This document shows positions 1 to 9,376 of a DNA stretch of 64,000 bases, piece after piece. The position numbers and the translations under genes were made by a program. Within the stretch, counting starts at the first letter, position 1. The number at the start of each line of letters is the position of its first letter. The notes beneath the pieces are model-generated. The model made no database searches. It was given only the letters and a program-made list of their open reading frames with translations, and was not told where the DNA came from. Origin of the DNA: Streptomyces sp. LX-29 (GTDB lineage Bacteria; Actinomycetota; Actinomycetes; Streptomycetales; Streptomycetaceae); NCBI RefSeq assembly GCF_029541745.1, contig NZ_CP089746.1:6643559-6707558 (forward strand), read 5' to 3'.

Positions 1-446
1 GGAATTCCAGGGGGAGGTGGTGGCGCGGGGGACAATCGCCGGCCCAGTCCGACAGGAACGCCATCCCTCCTTTGAAGTTCGACACGGATCAGTGACTTCT
101 TCTTTGACACCTTGGTCAGCTGCGCTCGATTCTCCTTGATTCTGACAGTTTCAGATTTGCCTCCCTCCGAGGTGGCCGCGACTTTCACCGCTCCCGCCGG
201 GACGCCTTCTGGGAATTCGATCGCGTTGTCGTGAGTCCGCTTCATGGCCACCAGCGCGACGCGCTTCCCTTCCAGTTCCAGGAGCCCGGTGAGGACGCCG
301 TAGTCGAGGATGACGCGGGCCTGTTCGGCTGACGGCTTGCGTTCATCGATCACCGCCTGGTTCGAGACGGTGTCGGTCAGACCCTTGAGCGCGTCGAGGA
401 TCTGCTGCGTGGTCACAGCACTGGATGCCTTCTTCGTCTTAGCCAT
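1..446 (-). CDS. Hypothetical protein, 3' end outside the window
   Basis: An open minus-strand frame runs from an ATG at 446 to the left edge (about 148 codons visible, no stop). It begins MAKTKKASSAVTTQQ, is rich in Lys, Val and Ala, and becomes proline-rich near the edge. The start overlaps the stop of the upstream gene by 8 bases (ATGGCTAA), so translation is probably coupled and the three genes at the left edge form one operon. I do not recognise the family. It was read by hand because it has no stop inside the window. Confidence 0.6.
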   Translation of the reverse strand, partial: MAKTKKASSAVTTQQILDALKGLTDTVSNQAVIDERKPSAEQARVILDYGVLTGLLELEGKRVALVAMKRTHDNAIEFPEGVPAGAVKVAATSEGGKSETVRIKENRAQLTKVSKKKSLIRVELQRRDGVPVGLGRRLSPAPPPPPGI

Positions 447-1725
447 GGTCCCTCCTTTCTCCAGTTACGCCCCAGCCTGATCGAGCCGACTGCCCGGCGC
501 CCAGGGTGACGAGCCAGTCCTGCAGTCGGCGCCGACAGGCAGCTGCGGCGGATGGGTCAAGGACCGCACGGGTGACCAGCGCCGCAAGAATCCGGACGGA
601 TTCGCGGCGGGCCAGGTACTGCGAAGTCAGCAGCGAGGGTCCGGCCCGCTCGGCGAGTTCGGCGAGCGCCTTCGGCGATGCCAGCAGTGGATTGGCCAGC
701 GCACACAGCGGGCGTCCACCGAACGCTTCCATCGGACGGCGGGTGCACGCCTCGACAATGTCCCCCAGCGCGCCGATGCTGGCTCTCGCGATCCAGTGCG
801 CGCCATCGGATCCCGTCGGCGGGTGCCTTTCGCACCACGTTCTGGCGAGCGTGGTCCAGGGGCCGCTACGGCCGAACCACCCCTGGCAGAGAGCTGTGTT
901 GAGCAACACTCTGATCACGGGGAACGGGTGAGGATCCCCCGGAGGCATGCGGTACACGGCGGTCGAAGTGCCGTCCACCACATGAGCCAATGCGGGAACC
1001 GGTGCCCAGCCGGCCAAAGCGAACGCGTGGACATCGCCTACGACTTCACCGGCCCAGGAGCGCCAAACCTCCGCCAGCTCGCGTGAGCGACGGACAAGAA
1101 GATTCCACAGGGTATCGGCGAGTTCAGCCGACCAACCGGTCACATGGCCGACCTGATGGCCCGTCTCATGGAAAATTGCCGTAGGGTGCCCGAGGTTATG
1201 GCGTGTCAGTTTGATTGCCGCGATCGGCGAGGGATGGCTGTCGTTGAAGAGTCCTATCCCGGCGCGCATGATCGCCGCACCCATTCCCTTGTCCACGTAC
1301 ACGAGAACCGGCGGCGGTTGTATGCCAAGTGGGCGCAGCACGTTGTCCATGCTGTCGGCTGCCACGGTATCGAGCCCGCGCAACAATGCCGAAAGTCTGG
1401 AGCTGGTACGGGAGGTGACGGCATCGCCGAAGAAATCGATCAAGGTCTCCGCCTGAACGTACCGCTCCCGTAGGCGAAGCAGTCGGCGACGCAGTTCGGC
1501 GGGATCTCCCTCGGCGGCCAGCGCGGCGTGCAGATCGGATGCCTCGCCCCGCAGCGCGCCGACGACGGCGAGCAGCCGGTCGCGCAGTCGGAGCCGGGTG
1601 TAGCTCTCCAACCCGGCCCATGCGTCCGCGCTCGCCACTACCTCGAGGTCGGCGAGCGCGTCCGCTGCCTGCCGCCAGTGGGCGATTTCCAAGGCGAGCT
1701 GGTCGCGGACCGCGGTCTCAGTCAC
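439..1725 (-). CDS. Putative zinc-metallopeptidase-like protein (HETGH motif), function unknown
   Basis: This 428-residue protein starts at GTG (1725), overlapping the end of the upstream gene by 8 bases. Residues 186-190 are HETGH, a match to the HExxH zinc-binding signature, preceded by a hydrophobic strand as expected for such helices; a third ligand cannot be assigned. The first 130 residues are Leu/Arg/Ala-rich and probably helical. There is no signal peptide. It is sandwiched in a three-gene unit with a large alanine-rich protein and a small basic protein. The motif supports a possible metallopeptidase; nothing else identifies a substrate or pathway. Confidence 0.6.
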   Translation of the reverse strand: MTETAVRDQLALEIAHWRQAADALADLEVVASADAWAGLESYTRLRLRDRLLAVVGALRGEASDLHAALAAEGDPAELRRRLLRLRERYVQAETLIDFFGDAVTSRTSSRLSALLRGLDTVAADSMDNVLRPLGIQPPPVLVYVDKGMGAAIMRAGIGLFNDSHPSPIAAIKLTRHNLGHPTAIFHETGHQVGHVTGWSAELADTLWNLLVRRSRELAEVWRSWAGEVVGDVHAFALAGWAPVPALAHVVDGTSTAVYRMPPGDPHPFPVIRVLLNTALCQGWFGRSGPWTTLARTWCERHPPTGSDGAHWIARASIGALGDIVEACTRRPMEAFGGRPLCALANPLLASPKALAELAERAGPSLLTSQYLARRESVRILAALVTRAVLDPSAAAACRRRLQDWLVTLGAGQSARSGWGVTGERRDHG

Positions 1726-3982
1726 TGCGGTACCCGGGCCTGATCGTGAGCGTCGGCGCCGCCTCCGGCATCCCGGACATCAGGCTGCCCTTGTCGGCGA
1801 AGGAGAACGTGAACGACAGGGTGAGGCCGGATGCCGGGTCCTGTGCGGCCGTACGCACCGTCGCCGCCGCTTTCGGCAGCTCTTTGGCGAGTGTGCTGAG
1901 GATCGCCTCGCTGATGTGCTCGGCCAGCGCGCCGGCGCGCTCAGCGGGGAAAGCCCCGCCGGGCAGCCGCTCCGACCCCTTGGCGAGACGGCGGGCGAGG
2001 CCGCGCCGGGCTGCGGGGCTCAGGGCCGCGCGTATGCATACGACCACCTGTCTCATGGCCGCCCCGGCCAGATGGCCGGTGAGCTCATGGGCCTCTCGCT
2101 CACCGAGCCGGAAGTGCACCCGCAGCAATGGCTTGGCAGCCGTCGGATCGATGCGCACGACGAATCGCGAGGTCCGCCTGCGACGCCGGGGAGCTCCTGG
2201 TACGACAAGGCGGAACAGCCGCCTCGGCGGCCCGCCGCCGGGCTGCCACGTCGGCACCCGACGGCCCATGCCCGGCCGCCCCACGAGCAGCGCGGCGGCC
2301 TCCGGGGTGAACTCCTCGAAGTCCTCGGCCGACGCTCCGTCTTCGAAGGCCGCGAGGTGCCCGGCGTGGGTGCCAGGGAGTGTCTCGTACAGGTGGAGGT
2401 CCGCTTCGACCGGCCAGCTCCGTACCCCGGCGTCGAGCAGGTGCCCCTCCAAGGTCTCACCGGTCCGCAACAGGACCTCGCCCGCCTGTATGCGGCTGAT
2501 CGACAGCGGCAGCACTCGGCTCAGCTTCTTGTACCGAAAGCAAGGCCGGGTCGCCCTCGGCATGAACAGCCAGACGGCACCGTCTTGGGCCTCGGCCCTC
2601 GCGCCGGAGGGGAGATCGGCCCGCAACACCTCGCGCGGCAGGTGGCGGGCGGCGGCCTCGGCGAACGCCTCCTGCAGCTCCGCTTCGACTCGCAGCGGTT
2701 CGTCCAGCGACTCCTGCGGTAGGGAGAGCACATGTCGTACGGTGTCCTCCAGCGTGGCGACCATCGCCTCGGCACCGAGCAGTTCCGCCGACTCGGCCTC
2801 CAGCCGCAGCGCTCGCATGCCGACATCCACGATCGGCCTGGCGAGTGCCTTCGCAGCGGCCGGCCCCACATAGCCTGAGATGAGCTTCGCCAGCCCTGCC
2901 TCCAGGAACCTGGCCACTCGCTCGCGCCCGCCGATCAGGCCCACACCGGCCCGTACCATGGGCATCGCGGCCATGACCGCGGGCACGAACTGCTGCAACT
3001 GGGCGGCCGGCGGCTCACCGGACGCCGCCTCCGCGAGCTGGCCGACGAGGCGGGCGCGTGCCTCGTCCAGCTCCTGGACCGGGTCATGCTCGCTCCATTC
3101 GGTCTCCTGTACGGCATCCGCCACGGTCTGCTCGGCGGCGCTGTCGCTCGGCGCCAGCACGACCTCCGCGAGCTGGGTGTCGAACCGGTGTGACGCCTCT
3201 CCGACCGAGTCGAGATCGGTACGGTGGCCCTGCGCCCCATCACCTGGCGCGGATTCACGCAGCACTCGCTTGGCCAGCGCTGAAGCGGCCGGGCGCAGAC
3301 TCACCGGCAACCGGTTGGTGGCCTTGCGCAGGACCCATCGCAGCAGCGGATCGAGGAGCTTTCGCAACGCCGCGAGGATCACGCCGGTTGGCAGTACCTT
3401 CCCGACCGCGGCCAGTCCGGCCTTGGCGATGCCCTTGCCGATGCCGGCCACCTTGCGGACCAGGCTGCCGAACAGTTGCTGCATCGCCGGGTACTCGAGG
3501 TCCCGCTGCTCGAGCAGCTCTTGAGTGGCAGTATCCACCTCTTCGACGGACAGCGAGTCCGCCGGGCGATCGGCGAACCGCTCACCGAGCCGACCGAGTA
3601 CATCGTCGGCCTCGGAGAGCCGCCTGGCCAGCCACCCCTCGAACTCCGACGCGGGTAGCACGGGCGCCGAGGCATCGGGCGACCACGGGGTGGCTGCGCG
3701 CAGATGTGCGGCCGCGACTTCGCCGACCAGTGCCTGCAGGGCCTCCTCGAAACGTTCATCGCCGAGCTCGGAGAGGAGGGCCGCCGTCGTCAAGGCATCC
3801 CTGTCCGCCTCCTCCGCACTGACGAATCCGTCGGAGAACGGAGAGGAGAGTGATGCCATGGGGACTGTGGCGCCAACCGCGTCGCTCCGCGCGGCCTCCA
3901 CGCTCACATGTGCCGCCGCGAAGGGAGCAGCTGTCGTATCGCCCTCATACGCGTCATTCGGGAGCGTACTCACCCTGGTCAC
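1718..3982 (-). CDS. Large alanine-rich hypothetical protein (754 aa)
   Basis: First gene of the minus-strand three-gene unit. The N-terminal third is acidic and Ala/Ser-rich. Residues about 170-225 form a Gly/Ala/Leu-rich amphipathic or membrane-active stretch (KVAGIGKGIAKAG... followed by LRKLLDPLLRWVLRK), and a second Gly-containing hydrophobic segment lies near residues 345-395. The C-terminal third carries an Arg-rich stretch and beta-rich segments. No catalytic motif is visible. Overlap with the HETGH gene suggests they work together. A secreted or membrane-inserting effector with its processing protease is one possibility, but this is only a guess; family not recognised. Confidence 0.55.
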   Translation of the reverse strand: MTRVSTLPNDAYEGDTTAAPFAAAHVSVEAARSDAVGATVPMASLSSPFSDGFVSAEEADRDALTTAALLSELGDERFEEALQALVGEVAAAHLRAATPWSPDASAPVLPASEFEGWLARRLSEADDVLGRLGERFADRPADSLSVEEVDTATQELLEQRDLEYPAMQQLFGSLVRKVAGIGKGIAKAGLAAVGKVLPTGVILAALRKLLDPLLRWVLRKATNRLPVSLRPAASALAKRVLRESAPGDGAQGHRTDLDSVGEASHRFDTQLAEVVLAPSDSAAEQTVADAVQETEWSEHDPVQELDEARARLVGQLAEAASGEPPAAQLQQFVPAVMAAMPMVRAGVGLIGGRERVARFLEAGLAKLISGYVGPAAAKALARPIVDVGMRALRLEAESAELLGAEAMVATLEDTVRHVLSLPQESLDEPLRVEAELQEAFAEAAARHLPREVLRADLPSGARAEAQDGAVWLFMPRATRPCFRYKKLSRVLPLSISRIQAGEVLLRTGETLEGHLLDAGVRSWPVEADLHLYETLPGTHAGHLAAFEDGASAEDFEEFTPEAAALLVGRPGMGRRVPTWQPGGGPPRRLFRLVVPGAPRRRRRTSRFVVRIDPTAAKPLLRVHFRLGEREAHELTGHLAGAAMRQVVVCIRAALSPAARRGLARRLAKGSERLPGGAFPAERAGALAEHISEAILSTLAKELPKAAATVRTAAQDPASGLTLSFTFSFADKGSLMSGMPEAAPTLTIRPGYRSD

Positions 3983-4086
3983 CTCACTTCCCCGGGAGAC
4001 ATTGATCCGGGGCCGTAACCGAGAACGGGCGTACTGCCGGTAACTCGATGCTCCAGCCCCTTGGGGAGCAACGCAACTCGAACGGA

Positions 4087-4992
4087 CTAGGCAGTGTCTG
4101 ATGGCTCTTTGATGAGATCGCGGAGCCAGATGACGATGGCTGCGGTGGCCAGGGTTCCTTGGAACACGTAGTCGCGTTTGTCGTACCTGGTCGCCACTGC
4201 CCGGTGTTGTTTCAGCTTGCCGACGCAGCGTTCGACCGTGTTCCGGTGGCGGTACTGTTCGTGTTCGAAGGCCGGTGGCCGGCCTCCCGCCCGGCCCCGC
4301 CGTCTGCGGTTTGCACGCTGGTCCTCCGGTTGCGCGATGGTCGCCTTGATGTGGCGTTGTCGCAGGTAGGCGCGGCTGGAGTACGCCTTGTCACCGCGGG
4401 CCCGGTCCGGCCGGGTGCGCGGGTCCCGGGCGGGCGACCGCAAGGGCCTGCATGAGCGGGATGAACATCGGGCTGTCCCTGCGCTGGCCGGGGGAAGTCA
4501 GCCAGACCAGGGGTCGGCACCGGTCGTCGGCCAGCAGATGGACCTTGCTGGTCAGCCCGCCCCGGGAGTGTCCCAGGGCCTCACGTCCCTCCGGGTCCTC
4601 ACGGGTCCCGCCCCTTTTTGCGGGTGGTCGACCGGGGGCCGGTGCCGGGCTCCGGCGGCGTGCTGGTGGGCCCGGCAGGTGGTGGAGTCGGCGTTGACCG
4701 CCCAGGAGCCGTCTGCGTCCCGGGCACTGGCGTCGGCGCCGGTCTGCAACGCGCGCAGGATCCTCGCCCACGTGCCGTCGGCCGACCAGCGCCGGTGTCG
4801 TTCGTACACGGTCTGCCAGGGGCCGTAGCGTTCGGGCAGGTCACGCCAGGGAATCCCGGTCCGGGTCCGGAACAGGACCCCATTGACCACCCTCCGGTGG
4901 TCCGCCCACCGCCCGCCCGGCCCACCGGTCTCCGGCAGCAGCGGAGCGATACGTTCCCACTGAGCGTTCGTCAGTTCATGGCGACGCACCAT
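4087..4992 (-). pseudogene. IS5-family transposase of copy A, spread over shifted frames
   Basis: The N-terminal part (from ATG 4992: MVRRHELTNAQWERIAPLLP) has the typical IS5 helix and the GIPWRDLPERYGPW block. The sequence then moves to another frame for the SRGGLTSKVHLLADD block and back again for DKAYSSR...NTVERCVGKLKQHRA. The first shift falls near an A-run/G-run, a place where IS5-type elements can use programmed frameshifting. The second (near 4420-4450) looks like a real small deletion and is shared with copy B, so both copies may be unable to make a complete transposase. The stop codon TAG is supplied by the flanking CTAG. Confidence 0.75.
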
Positions 4993-5055
4993 GACAGGCT
5001 CCTGCCCGGCACGGCAACAGATCCACCATCCCGGCCAAGAGCCATCAGACACTGC
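4091..5055 (-). mobile_element. IS5-family element, copy A
   Basis: The 965-bp element is bounded by perfect 19-bp inverted repeats GCAGTGTCTGATGGCTCTT (4091-4109) and its complement (5037-5055), flanked on both sides by CTAG. It is nearly identical to copy B at 8403-9376 but inverted, lacks 9 bp present there (three codons, Ala-Asn-Arg region of the transposase) and has at least one further substitution. The transposase frames run on the minus strand. Confidence 0.9.
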
Positions 5056-5058
5056 CTA

Positions 5059-6181
5059 GTGACCTGAGTCGGAGATTCGTCGTTGGTTTGGTATGAGTCG
5101 TCCGGGTCCGAAGATTCCGCCGTTGTCGGTGACCGATGCCCAGCGGGTTGTGCTGGAAGGCTGGGTGCGTCGCCGCACGACGGCTCAAGCGCTGGCCCAG
5201 CGGTCGCGGATCGTGCTGGAGTGCGCCGAAGGGCACTCGATCATGGAGGTCTCCCGTCGACTGCAGGTCACTCCGGACACGGTCCGCACCTGGCGGCGAC
5301 GCTTCCTCGAACGTGGCCTGGATGGACTGTCCGACGAGCCCCGGCCTGGTGTCCCACGGAAGATCACCGACGCGGACGTCGAGCGGGTCATCGTCAAAAC
5401 GCTGGAAGAGACACCGAAGAACGCCACCCACTGGTCGACCAGGTCCATGGCGGCGGCCACAGGGATGTCGCAGTCGGCGATCTCGCGGATCTGGCGCGCA
5501 TTCGCGCTGGCGCCTCACCGGTCGCAGACGTTCAAGCTCTCCACAGATCCCCTGTTCATCGACAAGGTCCGCGATGTCGTGGGCCTCTACCTCGATCCGC
5601 CGGAGAAGGCCCTGGTTCTGTGCGTGGACGAGAAGTCGCAGATCCAGGCCCTGGACCGGTCTCAGCCCGTTCTGCCGATGGTGCCCGGAGTCCCTGAGCG
5701 CCGCAGTCACGACTACGTCCGCGCCGGCACCACCACCCTGTTCGCCGCTCTTGAGGTCGCCACCGGCAAGGTGATCGGCTCTCTCCACCGCCGGCACAGG
5801 GCCGTTGAGTTCAAGAAGTTCCTGGCCAAGCTCGACAAGGAGGTGCCCGCGGACCTCGAGGTCCATCTCATCCTGGACAACTACGTCACCCACAAGACAC
5901 CCGCGGTCAAGAAGTGGCTGCTGGCCCACCCGCGCTTCCACCTGCACTTCACGCCCACCAGTTCCTCGTGGCTGAACCTGGTGGAGCGGTGGTTCGCCGA
6001 GCTCACGCAGAAGAAGCTCAAGCGGGGCGTCCACCGCTCCGTCCAGGCACTGGAACGCGACATCCGGGCCTGGCTCGCCGACTGGAACGACCACCCACGG
6101 CCGTTCGTCTGGACCAAGACCGCCGACGAGATCCTCGACAAAGTCGCCGCCTACTGCCGAAGAGTCTCTGACTCAGGTCAC
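5059..6181 (+). mobile_element. IS630-family element (full length)
   Basis: Terminal inverted repeats GTGACCTGAGTCgGAGAtTC at the left and the imperfect complement ending GACTCAGGTCAC at the right bound the element. TA (5057-5058 and 6182-6183) is duplicated on either side, inside CTAG. It carries one intact transposase gene. It is inserted between IS5-type copy A and the IS701-type element with no spacer. Confidence 0.88.
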
Positions 6182-6184
6182 TAG
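5093..6184 (+). CDS. IS630-family transposase
   Basis: This intact 363-residue DDE transposase has an N-terminal helix-turn-helix region (AQRSRIVLECAEGHS...VSRRLQVTPDTVRTWRRRF, about residues 35-75). The catalytic core carries the first Asp in VLCVDEKSQIQALDRSQP, the second in HLILDNYVTHK and the final acidic residue in SSWLNLVERWFAELT. Length is normal for the family. The stop codon TAG is formed at the element edge by the CTAG target, so the gene depends on its insertion site for termination. Confidence 0.93.
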   Translation: MSRPGPKIPPLSVTDAQRVVLEGWVRRRTTAQALAQRSRIVLECAEGHSIMEVSRRLQVTPDTVRTWRRRFLERGLDGLSDEPRPGVPRKITDADVERVIVKTLEETPKNATHWSTRSMAAATGMSQSAISRIWRAFALAPHRSQTFKLSTDPLFIDKVRDVVGLYLDPPEKALVLCVDEKSQIQALDRSQPVLPMVPGVPERRSHDYVRAGTTTLFAALEVATGKVIGSLHRRHRAVEFKKFLAKLDKEVPADLEVHLILDNYVTHKTPAVKKWLLAHPRFHLHFTPTSSSWLNLVERWFAELTQKKLKRGVHRSVQALERDIRAWLADWNDHPRPFVWTKTADEILDKVAAYCRRVSDSGH

Positions 6185-7585
6185 TACTGCAACGGTGTTT
6201 GCTGTGAGGGTTTGGCAGTTTCTGGTGGTGTGTGGCCGCGTCGTTTGTAGTGGCTGATGCGGGTTTGGTGTTGTCGTCTGCGTCGCCAGTGTGACCAGTG
6301 CAGTACGTGGTCGACGGGTGCTGGGTGGCGGTGGGTGAGGCGGTGGATCAGGCGTCTGAGCTCGGGAAGGCTGGGGGGGACGAGGTCGGAGGATCCGTTT
6401 CTGCTTTCCCGGTGTCGAGTTCGCGGGCCCGCAGGACGGTGAGGCAGGCGTGGGCGGCCATGGCCAGTGTCATGTGGCGGTGCCAGCCGTCGTAGCGACG
6501 GACCTGGTAGTCGTCCAGGCCGCACTCCTGCTTTGCGCTTTGGAAGCATTCCTCCACTGCCCACCGGCTGCCGGCGACACGGATGAGCTCGCCGAGTGTG
6601 GTCTCGGCGGGGCAGTAGGCGATGTAGTAGGAGATCTCCTGCGACCGGCTCACGCTGCGGCGGGCGATCACCCAATGCCGGCGGTCTTCGCGGTGCCAGG
6701 GACGGACCTCCACCCTGGCCCAGTCGTAGACCCGTGGCCCGTGGGCGCCGTCGCCGCAGGAACGGCGCTTCCACTTCTGCCTCGGGAGACCGGGAAACAG
6801 GTCGTGGACGGGGTGGTCCATGGCCCAGCGGGTGACGACGGTGTCGTGCCGGGTCGTGGCCATGACGTGGAAGACATCGGCCCGCTCCAGCTCGGTCCGC
6901 CAACCTTTGGAGAAGCCGTAGGCGGCGTCCGCGGTCACCCACCGGAACGGGATCTTCTCCGCGATGGCCCGGCGGACCATCGCCCTTGCGGTGACGACCT
7001 TCGTCTCGAAGGCGACCGTGTCCTCGATGCCGGCGGCCCGGCAGCGTTCACGGTCATCCGTCCAGGAGGTGGGCAGATACAGGCGGCGGTCGATCAAGGT
7101 GCGGCCACGGCCGCCGGCATAGGCGAGGAACACCCCGATCTGGGAGTTCTCCGTCCGGCCGGCGGTTCCGGAGTACTGCCGCTGGACCCCAGCCGAGCGG
7201 ACTCCCTTCTTCAGGAATCCCGTGTCGTCCACGATCAGCACCGCTTCCGGGTCGCCGAGATGCTCGACGACATAGTCCCGCACGTCGTCGAGGACCTCAT
7301 CGGCGTTCCAGTCGATTCGGTTCAGCAGCCGGTGGATCCGGTCCGGACCCGCATGCCCGGCCTCCTCGGCAAGCGTCCATCCGTTCTTCCGCTCCAGCGG
7401 AGCTATCAGCCCCTGCATATAGGCAAGAGCCGACTCCCGCGGCTCTGACCTGGAGAAACGGTGCACGAACCGCTCATGCAAGGCCCTCAGTTCACCAGCC
7501 CACGACCGGGCATCAGCAAGTTCCCCACCCATGACGCAACCAACGACCAAACTGGCCAGCAGTCACGGCAAGCACCGTTGCAGTA
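6185..7585 (-). mobile_element. IS701-family element (complete)
   Basis: The 1401-bp element has perfect 13-bp ends TACTGCAACGGTG (6185-6197) and CACCGTTGCAGTA (7573-7585), flanked by a CTAG duplication at 6181-6184 and 7586-7589. It contains one intact transposase gene. It sits at the junction of the full and deleted IS630-type elements, so it probably inserted into a CTAG left between them. Confidence 0.93.
6348..7532 (-). CDS. IS701-family transposase
   Basis: The gene encodes about 394 residues from ATG 7532 (an upstream GTG/ATG would add six residues). Family signatures are visible: LIVDDTGFLKKG with the first catalytic Asp, the NSQIGVFLAYAG block, WVTADAAYGFSKGWR with the second Asp, and VEECFQSAKQECGLDDYQVRRYDGWHRHMTLAM with the catalytic Glu. 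The reading frame is uninterrupted, so this copy could be active. Confidence 0.92.
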   Translation of the reverse strand: MGGELADARSWAGELRALHERFVHRFSRSEPRESALAYMQGLIAPLERKNGWTLAEEAGHAGPDRIHRLLNRIDWNADEVLDDVRDYVVEHLGDPEAVLIVDDTGFLKKGVRSAGVQRQYSGTAGRTENSQIGVFLAYAGGRGRTLIDRRLYLPTSWTDDRERCRAAGIEDTVAFETKVVTARAMVRRAIAEKIPFRWVTADAAYGFSKGWRTELERADVFHVMATTRHDTVVTRWAMDHPVHDLFPGLPRQKWKRRSCGDGAHGPRVYDWARVEVRPWHREDRRHWVIARRSVSRSQEISYYIAYCPAETTLGELIRVAGSRWAVEECFQSAKQECGLDDYQVRRYDGWHRHMTLAMAAHACLTVLRARELDTGKAETDPPTSSPPAFPSSDA

Positions 7586-7588
7586 CTA

Positions 7589-8399
7589 GTGACCTGAGTC
7601 GAAGATTCATCGTTAGTTGTCTGGAAGAAACCCCGAAGAACGCCACCCACTGGTCGACCAGGTCCGTGGCCGCGGCCACGGGAATGTCGCAGTCGGCTAT
7701 CTCGCGGATCTGGCGTGCGTTCGCCCTGGCCCCGCACCGCACGCAGACATTCAAACTGTCCACGGACCCGCTGTCATCGACAAGGTCCGCGACGTGGTCG
7801 GCCTCTACCTGGTTCCGCCGGAAAAGGCCCTGGTCCTGTGCGTGGACGAGAAGTCGCAGATCCAGGCCCTGGACCGGTCCCAGCCCGTGCTACCGATGAT
7901 GCCCGGCGTCCCCGAACGCCGCAGTCACGACTACGTCCGCGCCGGCACCACCACCTTGTTCGCCGCCCTGGAGGTGGCGAGTGGGAAAGTCATCGGCTCT
8001 CTGCACCGGCGGCACCGGGCCGTGGAGTTCAAGAAGTTCCTGGCCAGGCTCGACAAGGAGGTTTCGGCCGGCCTGGGAGTGCATCTGATTCTCGACAACT
8101 ACGCGACCCACAAGACGCCCGCGGTCAAGAAGTGGCTGCTGGCTCACCCACGCTTCCACCTGCACTTCACGCCCACGAGCTCGTCGTGGCTGAACCTGGT
8201 CGAGCGGTGGTTCGCCGAGCTCACGCAGAAGATGCTCAAGCGCGGCGTCCACCGCTCGGTCCAGGCACTCGAACGCGACCTCCGGGCATGGTCGGCCGAC
8301 TGGAACGAGGACCCGCAACCGTTCGTCTGGACGAGAACAGCTGACGAGATCCTCGACAAACTCGCCGCGTACTGCCACCGAATCTCTGACTCAGGTCAC
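7589..8399 (+). mobile_element. IS630-family element, internally deleted copy
   Basis: Both ends resemble those of the full IS630-type element at 5059 (left GTGACCTGAGTCGAAGATTC, right GACTCAGGTCAC), but about 310 bp after the left end are missing. The sequence jumps from about 30 bp inside the left end to codon ~105 of the transposase. The remaining DNA is diverged from the full copy, so it is a separate lineage rather than a recent duplicate. Flanked by CTAG on both sides. Confidence 0.88.
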
Positions 8400-8402
8400 T
8401 AG
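7617..8402 (+). pseudogene. IS630-family transposase remnant
   Basis: The helix-turn-helix N-terminus is deleted. The remainder matches the full transposase from EETPKNATHWSTRS onward but loses one base near 7772 (ctgtcatcg against ctgttcatcg in the full copy). The N-terminal piece and the catalytic piece (VIDKVRDVVGLYL... to SDSGH) are therefore in different frames. The Asp-Asp-Glu core itself is still readable. As in the full copy, the TAG stop lies in the flanking CTAG. Confidence 0.88.
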
Positions 8403-9376
8403 GCAGTGTCTGATGGCTCTTGGCCGGGATGGTGGATCTGTTGCCGTGCCGGGCAGGAGCCTGTCATGGTGCGTCGCCATGAACTGACGAACGCTCAGTG
8501 GGAACGTATCGCTCCGCTGCTGCCGGAGACCGGTGGGCCGGGCGGGCGGTGGGCGGACCACCGGAGGGTGGTCAATGGGGTCCTGTTCCGGACCCGGACC
8601 GGGATTCCCTGGCGTGACCTGCCCGAACGCTACGGCCCCTGGCAGACCGTGTACGAACGACACCGGCGCTGGTCGGCCGACGGCACGTGGGCGAGGATCC
8701 TGCGCGCGTTGCAGACCGGCGCCGACGCCAGTGCCCGGGACGCAGACGGCTCCTGGGCGGTCAACGCCGACTCCACCACCTGCCGGGCCCACCAGCACGC
8801 CGCCGGAGCCCGGCACCGGCCCCCGGTCGACCACCCGCAAAAAGGGGCGGGACCCGTGAGGACCCGGAGGGACGTGAGGCCCTGGGACACTCCCGGGGCG
8901 GGCTGACCAGCAAGGTCCATCTGCTGGCCGACGACCGGTGCCGACCCCTGGTCTGGCTGACTTCCCCCGGCCAGCGCAGGGACAGCCCGATGTTCATCCC
9001 GCTCATGCAGGCCCTTGCGGTCGCCCGCCCGGGACCCGCGCACCCGGCCGGACCGGGCCCGCGGTGACAAGGCGTACTCCAGCCGCGCCAACCGCGCCTA
9101 CCTGCGACAACGCCACATCAAGGCGACCATCGCGCAACCGGAGGACCAGCGTGCAAACCGCAGACGGCGGGGCCGGGCGGGAGGCCGGCCACCGGCCTTC
9201 GAACACGAGCAGTACCGCCACCGGAACACGGTCGAACGCTGCGTCGGCAAGCTGAAACAACACCGGGCAGTGGCGACCAGGTACGACAAACGCGACTACG
9301 TGTTCCAAGGAACCCTGGCCACCGCAGCCATCGTCATCTGGCTCCGCGATCTCATCAAAGAGCCATCAGACACTGC
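8403..9376 (+). mobile_element. IS5-family element, copy B
   Basis: The 974-bp element has the same 19-bp inverted repeats as copy A and is flanked by CTAG at 8399-8402 and 9377-9380. It is oriented opposite to copy A, so the pair frames the IS630/IS701/IS630-deleted block like the arms of a composite transposon. It contains a 9-bp segment absent from copy A. Confidence 0.9.

Noticed and set aside
1539..2873. Long plus-strand frames opposite the 754-residue gene
   Set aside because: Arg/Ser/Ala-rich shadow translations without family motifs; the minus-strand frame has coherent protein character and coupled starts.
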